26,770 nt of DNA from Gnetum montanum (lineage: Eukaryota; Streptophyta; Gnetopsida; Gnetales; Gnetaceae). Positions within the stretch are counted from its first letter, which is position 1. Each line of letters opens with the position of its first letter. A program made the position numbers and the translations under genes. The stretch spans positions 127,193-153,962 of the forward strand of contig MNCI01008914.1 of the NCBI GenBank assembly GCA_015680685.1. The letters are read 5' to 3'. The notes under the pieces were generated by a model, which did no database searches, was not told where the DNA came from, and worked only from the letters and a program-made list of their open reading frames with translations. This document shows, piece after piece, positions 20,915 to 26,770 of the stretch.

Positions 20915-21009
20915 AGGCATGAAGAAGATGCTTTTCATGACCATTAATGACCATTACCTAGCCTTCAGGCATGAAGAAGATGCTTTTCATGACCATTAGT
21001 GACCATTAC
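20915..21009 (+). repeat. 52-bp tandem duplication
   Basis: AGGCATGAAGAAGATGCTTT... at 20915-20957 recurs at 20967-21009 with one mismatch over 43 bp. Just upstream, AAGACAT(C/T)T words recur several times (20757-20881). Confidence 0.9.
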
Positions 21010-21294
21010 TTGCATGAGTTCCAAGATGGATTTAGAAACATGACAACTATAAGAAGACATCATCGGCATTGGGAAATATGCAAGCTTGTGTATAATCATT
21101 GTCAAATAATTTGTTTATCATTGTAATCTCCGTTGCTCTTCATTCTATCATCATTTGTTCATTTTAAAGTGTGTCGTATGTCAATGTACAAGGATTAGCA
21201 AACTAAGTCGCATTCATCCCTTGTAATTGTTCTCTCTTGTTACCCTACAGGGTTGATGTGCTTCTTGCAGGAAGGCATCTCGCTTAAGCTTGTC

Positions 21295-21500
21295 GAGATC
21301 CTATAGGATTGAGTTGTTGGTGCTATGGTACAACACTTCGGAGTGGAGATCAAGGTTGTAAAGGTTGTGGAAGCCTAGAAACCACATTCAAAGACTAATA
21401 GGACCTTGCAGGGTGGAGTGGTTGGTGTTGCAGCACAGTACTCCGAAGTGGGGCTTGAAGACTATACAGGGGTGTGGACCCTTCAACCACATTTTGGGAG
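21295..21500 (+). repeat. Diverged tandem repeat, two units of roughly 110 bp
   Basis: Unit 1 has ATAGGATTGAGTTGTTGGTG then ACACTTCGGAGTGGAGATCA. Unit 2 has GCAGGGTGGAGTGGTTGGTG then GTACTCCGAAGTGGGGCTTG. Confidence 0.7.
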
Positions 21501-21599
21501 CAACAAAGTCTGGAGCTGTGCTAGCAATCTACCCTTAAGTGTGGACTACCCAAGTTGAAGAACCATGTTAAATTCAATAGTGTTAGTAAATGTTGAGGA

Positions 21600-21862
21600 T
21601 GTGTACAACAAAATGGGAACAAATGCTACATGTTAATGCTTAGGTTAATATTTTAATAATAACAAAATCCAACCATCTACCTCAGTCATAACTATATAAC
21701 TTGAGCTTAGACAAGTGCGATTGGGAAGAAAATAGTTAGTAACTTAGTGCTTGACTATCAGAGACATCCAACTAGACCTAGTCGATGGAACTTGACTAGA
21801 TCATGCATGAACACTCTTGATTTATATGATTGGGCATAGGTCTACTTTGTTGCTCATGAGTG
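21600..21862 (+). repeat. LTR 3'-end piece, plus orientation (inverted relative to neighbour)
   Basis: On the plus strand GGGAAGA-AA, ACTATC-AGA, ATGGAACTTGACTAGATCATG and ATATGATTGGGCATAGG follow the minus-strand end of the 18184-18987 LTR (GGGAAGACAA, ACTATCTAGA, ATGGAGTTCGACCAAATCATG, ATATCGTTGAGTGTAGG). About the last 250 bp of an LTR are present, diverged. Confidence 0.6.
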
Positions 21863-21867
21863 GACCA

Positions 21868-22526
21868 CTACTAAAATATTATTTGAATATTAAAGTTTAA
21901 TCTAAACAAATGTAAGTATTGAAAATAAATCTAACTTAGCTTATGTGATGAGCATCCAATCACAATTTTCCTTACATGTCTTGAACTTTTTCTAGCAATG
22001 TTAGATCATAAGTGTCCACATTGAGGAATATCAAGTGACACACTATTGGAATTACCAAATATTAATAAGCATATGCTTAAAGTTGGTTATACTTATTCCA
22101 TGTGATTAATGTAGAATAAAATGTAAATAATTAGCTAAGAACATAGTAAAGTAAACATTAAGCTAAATTGTATTAGAAATCAATTGTATTAATATAAATC
22201 TAAGCTAAGTCAAAGTGCTACAATAGAACAAGATAATTTTAGTCTTTATTATTGTTTATGTAATATTTCCACATATTAAACACTTGAATAAAGACCTTGG
22301 ACAATTACTTCAAACCATGCTATGGGAAACTACTAACTATTCTAAATGTTATGGGGAGAACTTCAAGAGTTTCATTAAGATTATTAATTAAATGATATCA
22401 TAAATGTGGTTTGTGGTATATTTATATAGGAGTTTATTATGACTACATCAATGCTAATGTGTCAACACAGTGAAACCTACAACAATGTTGATATGTTGAC
22501 ATAGTCAACTAATTTACTCCTCATCA
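21868..22526 (-). repeat. Old diverged LTR of the same family, lacking its 3' end
   Basis: Follows the plus-strand order of 18400-18987: AACTTAGCTTATGTGATGAGCATCC, TTATACTTATTCCA, AAGCTAA, GTGCTACAAT, ATTAAACACTTGAATAA, and ends GTCAACTAATTTACTCCTCATCA (against GACTAAAATGGAAACTCATCA). A TATA-like TATATAAATATA (minus) lies near 22425-22436. GATATC sites are replaced by TGTTGACA-type dyads. Confidence 0.65.
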
Positions 22527-22562
22527 AGACTTATTTGTAAAAGGTAACTATATAAATAAACA

Positions 22563-22690
22563 CATGTGGCTTGGTTAGAGAATATAGCTTATGGTTTTAC
22601 AAGTCACAAGTTCGATTCTAAAGGTTATGTTTAGACAAATTTATACTAATACACGTATTTAAGAAAGATTGAAAAGGAAAAAATAATTAC
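22563..22690 (+). repeat. Possible tRNA-derived SINE
   Basis: GTGGCTTGGTTAGAGAATAT resembles an A box, and CAAGTTCGATTCT about 32 bp later is a good B box. An A-rich tail (GAAAAGGAAAAAATAA) ends it. There is no tRNA acceptor stem, so it is not a working tRNA. Flanking duplications were not found. Confidence 0.35.
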
Positions 22691-24540
22691 ATCACACTCT
22701 ACATATCATGGCAGATCCTAGAGGAAACTAGAAAATAATTTTAAAAATACAAAAAATAAATATGATAGATTATCATCATAATCATCATCATCCTTCCCAT
22801 ATCACAAATCCTTAATGAAACATTATATAGAATTTGCATTGTGCCTTTGATAGTAAAAGAACTCTATAACAATAGTTAACAATTTATTGGATACTAATAC
22901 AATAATTAGTAATTTATATCTTTGTAGAACATAATTTCATTATGAGTTTAAAATAGTTTCTCTATATTTTAAAAATCTATTGCAACTTGTTATTAGTGAT
23001 ATTGTTAAGCATTTCATATGTAGTTAATTGGTTAATGAATCAAGTTGTTTATATTAGTTTTTTCATTTTATTTACATTTTATATCTTTCAAACAAGTTTT
23101 AATAGACTGTCCTACCTCAAATCACATGTTAATTTTGTTATTTCATTAATTTATGAACCAACACCATCAAAAATATTTAGATACCATTTCAAGTCGCTTT
23201 ACTATGGATAACTACAATAAACATTGTTAAATAAGTTACCTATTGTAAGAGATAGCACAACTTAATAAAAATTAAGCAAATGATGATGACCATTGAAATT
23301 TGTTGAAGGTATTGCATCAAAATACTTAAAATTCCTGACTCTTGAGAAATACTTTTGATAATATGATACTGAATTACTTCAATATCAAAAATATTGCTTT
23401 CAAACCATCTCTTATTGTTGTTAGATGATATTTTTACTATTCATATGGCTTCAATTTTCAACTTTTGCATCATGAAATAGGTAGCTTTCTCAATGTTAAA
23501 TTTTGCTCTTTACATCACATTTTAAAAAGAATGTCCATAGCAACAGTAATCATCTTCCTATCTATGCACAATCAAATTTTTATTGATCTTTCAAATTTTT
23601 TAAAGCAATAACTCACATATCGCATAGGTTTGTTAGTGAAGATAATTCTTTCCAGCAACTATACATATGATATGGTTCTTTTCATTTTAAAACACAAAAA
23701 TTTCCCCTCTCTTTAGGATTTGGGAGAGGTAGACTAGTTAACATGCATAACAGTCCATGTTAGAGAGAACCAGAACTGAGTTAAAAATTAATTTTGAAAC
23801 TGCCATGAAAGTAAAAAAAATTTTGGCTTTACTTCTCAAATCAAAAACACAAAATTAAAAAATACATACAGCTTAAACACATATAAATCGCAGTGCTCGC
23901 ACATAGATCAAATGCAACTTTTGCCCCTTGTGGTGCCTTGCAACTCCTCGCTCCTGCTTAACTTGCAGCTCAGCTCTCAATAACTCACCGCTGAAGATTA
24001 AAGGTTGCAAAGTGAAGACACACACCTGAAGTGCGATCTTCAATCTTATTTCTCTGATTCTTCTGTTCATGTTTCCTTTCCTTAAGTATTGATAGGTGTT
24101 TACTTTAGTCAAGATTCGCATTGGCTTTTTTTGCCAGCTTGTCCTGAAATCCTATGTAATCTATTGTATGTTTTGAGCTTGGTTGCGCTTTTGTTTGTGT
24201 ATAGAGCTTTTCATTTTTCACCGGTTCGAGCTCTTCATCTTTGAAGTAATAGCGCTGGTTTGCCTCCTCAGCATGAAGATGGAGCTGAGTTTTCTATCTA
24301 TATGAAACTTTTAGCTCTAGATGAGTTTCATTGTATAAGCCCATTGGCCAAAAAGCTTTTATCTCAGTGTGCATGAAATAAACTCATTTGTCTAATTTTT
24401 TTTTTAATAATGGGATCACCGTTTCACTTTCAGCCTTTTCCATCTAAATAAAGAAGTTATAGCTTCTTTTGGCCCGATAGGCCATTACCAGTCATAATTA
24501 GGCTAATTTTGTTTGTATGTAACGCTGATTAACGTTGACT
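22691..24540. other. Unassigned AT-rich DNA
   Basis: No gene recognised. The plus-strand frame 22987-23211 includes FVISLIYEPTPSKIFRYHFKSLYYG-like text, split here as FVISLIYEPT and RYHFKSLYYG. It faintly resembles the copia stretch between RT and RNase H, but it is too short to call. From about 23870 base composition becomes less AT-rich; the minus frame 24121-23873 (82 codons) has no recognisable motif. Confidence 0.4.
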
Positions 24541-24548
24541 TTTCTATA

Positions 24549-24720
24549 AGCCATTTTGGTAACGCAACTTTGTGAATAACGTTGACGTGTAACTAAAATT
24601 CCAGAACTAAAATTCTAGAGAGGCCTTTTGGGTAAACCAACTTTGTGCATCATGCTGACGTGTAACTAAAATTTGAGCTAGGCCATTTCGGTAATGCAAC
24701 TTTGTGCATCACGTTGCAGC
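24549..24720 (+). repeat. Three diverged tandem repeats
   Basis: The unit GGCCATTT-GGTAA-GCAACTTTGTG-AT-A(C)GTTGACGTGTAACTAAAATT recurs three times. The CAACTTTGTG anchor is at 24565, 24638 and 24697. Confidence 0.85.
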
Positions 24721-24739
24721 TGAAACCCATGTTAGAACT

Positions 24740-25110
24740 GCGGCCTCTACTGCAACCACGACCAGCAGATTTGTCAGAGCCGCGGCCTACGATCAGTTAT
24801 AATATAAAGATATATTATTATAACAAAAACAAGTGCAGAATACGTAGAAATGCAGAATAATTAAAGAAACGTGTGTATCTCAATGCACGCATAGGAAGCA
24901 TCCAAGGTTTTCGTTGCCTGGCACGGAAATGAAACACTTACGTTTACACTGCTGCAATTTGCGAGCAAAATTTCCACTACCCACACTTAACATTCATGCA
25001 AAAACCAACGCTAAGTTTATGAAAAATTAAACAAAATAAAAACCACACACATAGCATCAGGCCATGGATAGATCTCCTAGAACAAGGAACATATAATGCA
25101 TCTATATTAT
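24740..25110. other. Unassigned, moderate-GC stretch
   Basis: Contains two GCGGCCT(A/C) words (24740, 24783) but no gene or repeat I can name. Confidence 0.4.
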
Positions 25111-25141
25111 AAAGGATGATAATATTATAATATCATCCTTT
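25111..25141. repeat. Perfect 11-bp stem hairpin
   Basis: AAAGGATGATA and TATCATCCTTT pair perfectly around a 9-nt AT loop. It could be a MITE remnant or an RNA hairpin; no flanking duplication seen. Confidence 0.75.
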
Positions 25142-25530
25142 ACGAAGCACGCGGCAGCCATTGTAGCTCATCTTCCTCGCTCCTTCTCTCTGTGCCTTCC
25201 TGTAACGCAATTCGTATCCGCTTCTTGTAACGCAATTCGCATCCGTTAGTGGAAAATACCTAAGAAACAAGAACTCTGTGTCGTCCTCGAAAATGATCGA
25301 AGAAAGAAATCTCAAACGACAGAGGAAGAAATCTTTGGCGCAAATAATCAAAGAAAAGAAACAAATTTTACTCAAAAATGATCGAAAAAAGCCAGAAGAA
25401 ATTTTACTTGAAAGTGATCTAAGAACTCGAAAATAGTCCAACCAGAAATTTTCTTCTCGAAGCTCTTCGAAGGAAGACAAGAGATTCGTTATTTAAAAGG
25501 AAATCGGCACGGGCGAGGATGATTACATAC

Positions 25531-25960
25531 CTGTCGAAAGAGCAAGTGCTGGGGTCAGGCTCAGGCTGGGACATGAGAGAAAGGTGAATTGTGCGAGCAT
25601 GTGGAAAATGTTATTCGATGCGGTGCCTGCGTGTGCGTGCCAAGGAGACCAATGGCGGAGCAAGCACAGAGCAGGTGAACGAATGATGCGTCGTCGTCTG
25701 TGCTGCGGCGGCAAAGTTCTGAGTGCTGCTGCTAAGAGAACAAACAAAGAAGCATCATCTCTCATTCATGTGCTTCTGGTGCTGCTGCTGTTTTTACCTA
25801 AAAACCATCAGGCGCATTCGCTTATCTTTGTCAGTAGGTGTGGGGCAGACAGTGGGCTCTCCTCTCCTCTCCTCTGTTGTCTTATGCCATCACTACCTGT
25901 GCCCGGGTGCCCCTATCAGGATTTCGTGCCTGGATTGAATGTTGTCGCGCTGCTGCGTAT
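25531..25960 (-). other. Candidate first exon of a minus-strand transcript
   Basis: Three signals line up on the minus strand: TATAAAA at 25987-25993, an 80-codon open frame (25765-25523, MRDDASLFVLLAAALRT...) with an Arg/His-rich middle, and a strong 5' splice consensus ACAG|GTATGT (GT at 25530-25529). The region is the most GC-rich in the window, unlike the transposons. The protein is not recognised and may be chance; the plus strand also holds a longer open frame (25584-26009), so coding strand is unproven. The 115-codon minus frame 25480-25133 lies just downstream of the donor and is equally unrecognised. Confidence 0.25.
25856..25875. repeat. (CTCTC)n microsatellite
   Basis: About four copies of the pentamer CTCTC/TCTCC. 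Confidence 0.8.
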
Positions 25961-26009
25961 GATGACCGTTCTCGCATATCGCATAATTTTATATCCCTTG
26001 AATTTCTAA

Positions 26010-26770
26010 TGAAATTCTGCGTAGCATGTTGCAATATGTTTTGGAGGTTAATCAGAGTGTTCACTGTGGCGTGGCTTTTTCAATCGCGTTATGATAAGGC
26101 ACTAATGTTTTTTTTAATGGGCTGATATTTTTGGGAAGAATGATGAGGAGTTCCTAGGGCCAAGTATATGGTATCTACGCGTGTTGAGCATTTTTCAAGT
26201 TCAAGTTCCGAGTAGAAAAATCAATGGTTCTACAATTATGACCTCCGAGCCATAGAAGCCCATGGCTCTCTCTTCAAACCTTTAAGGACAGCGTTGTGGG
26301 CGATGGAGACCATCTCAAGAATCCTGTGGTTTTACTACGATTGGAGAAAACCATTTCAAGTTTCGTAGTTAAAGATACGCCTGCACTTTTGCATGTCAGA
26401 ATTCTCCTTGTTTTCACTATTATTGTTATTCCTTTTGTTTTATCATATCCCACTTTAAAAGAAAACAGATTAAAAACAATTAACTTTTTCAAACTTGCTA
26501 ATAATTCCTGATCAGCTTACTATATATTTAATATATAACAATTAAATACGGGTGCATATCCCATGCCAGGCTGATTCTCTATAGCAGGCACTGTAATATA
26601 TGTTCCTGCTTAACGCCTGCCTGCGAAACAACACGTCATGGGATTGATTCCTGCTGCCGCTAAAATGAAGGGCACATAGAAATATGTTATAATCATAAAC
26701 TAGAATTTTATAAATGTACTTGGAATGACCATTTAGTTGCATAAGGTGTACTTTAAATTTTCTTGAAATT
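26010..26770. other. Unassigned flank
   Basis: Overlapping opposite-strand frames at 26296-26511 (+) and 26492-26274 (-), each about 71 codons, with no recognisable motif. No repeat or RNA gene seen. Confidence 0.4.

Larger units (their letters stand above)
20294..21590 (+). repeat. Probable 3' LTR, unrelated family
   Basis: Starts TG after the purine tract. A TATA-like TTATAAAG is at 20623-20630. No second copy lies in the window, so the 3' limit is only bracketed by the next LTR fragment at about 21600. The 64-codon frame at 20300-20494 falls inside it and is not convincing as a gene. Confidence 0.4.

Noticed and set aside
22987-23211. Copia RNase H-proximal fragment
   Set aside because: Similarity rests on about 25 residues with no neighbouring RT or RNase H motif on that strand.
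25584-26009. 141-codon plus-strand frame, the longest in the window
   Set aside because: No recognisable domain, low-complexity Leu/Cys stretches over a CT-rich strand; overlaps several other open frames in GC-richer DNA.

Overview
This window looks like intergenic nuclear DNA from a seed plant with a large, repeat-rich genome. A gymnosperm is plausible because the LTR elements are old, nested and still readable, but that is inference. I find no bacterial operon, rRNA or intact tRNA, and no intact host protein-coding gene. Nearly everything up to about 22.5 kb is decayed LTR retrotransposon sequence. The last 4 kb is a low-copy-looking flank with one weak candidate exon.

Layout. 1-1904 (+): the 3' end of an LTR element: internal tail, polypurine tract and a complete 995-bp LTR carrying three tandem subrepeats. 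1905-3960 (-): a decayed Ty3-type gag. 4261-9547 (-): a decayed Ty1/copia element with LTR remnants, an initiator-Met-type primer site, gag, protease, integrase, reverse transcriptase and RNase H traces. 9548 to about 10185 (+): a truncated LTR of the family that also supplies the 1-1904 LTR. 10344-18987 (-): the centrepiece, an 8,644-bp insertion with two 804-bp LTRs and a 6-bp flanking direct repeat. It has a tRNA-Asp-type primer site, a gag, a promoter-like spacer and a second long reading frame of about 850 codons, but no recognisable protease, reverse transcriptase, RNase H or integrase. 18994 to about 21590 (+): probable 3' end and LTR of another element. 21600-22526: a very old LTR of the same family, apparently rearranged by a local inversion. 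About 22563-22690: a possible tRNA-derived SINE. 22691-26770: unassigned DNA with short tandem repeats, a strong hairpin and a possible minus-strand first exon.

The unifying theme is one LTR family present at least four times (910-1904, 9548-10185, 10344-11147 with 18184-18987, and 21600-22526). The first three LTR types share the TG...CA ends TGATGA.../...TCATCA, a TATA box, an upstream cluster of palindromic GATATC-type sites, an invariant GCCCGCAGT motif about 100-120 bp downstream of the TATA, and usually an AATAAA-like site. The complete insertion carries a second copy of the GATATC+TATA module between gag and ORF2. This suggests a pol-less, gag-plus-ORF2 element in which ORF2 had its own promoter. 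All its frames are now closed by stops, many of them explained by C-to-T decay, so the window records an old, silenced system rather than an active one.
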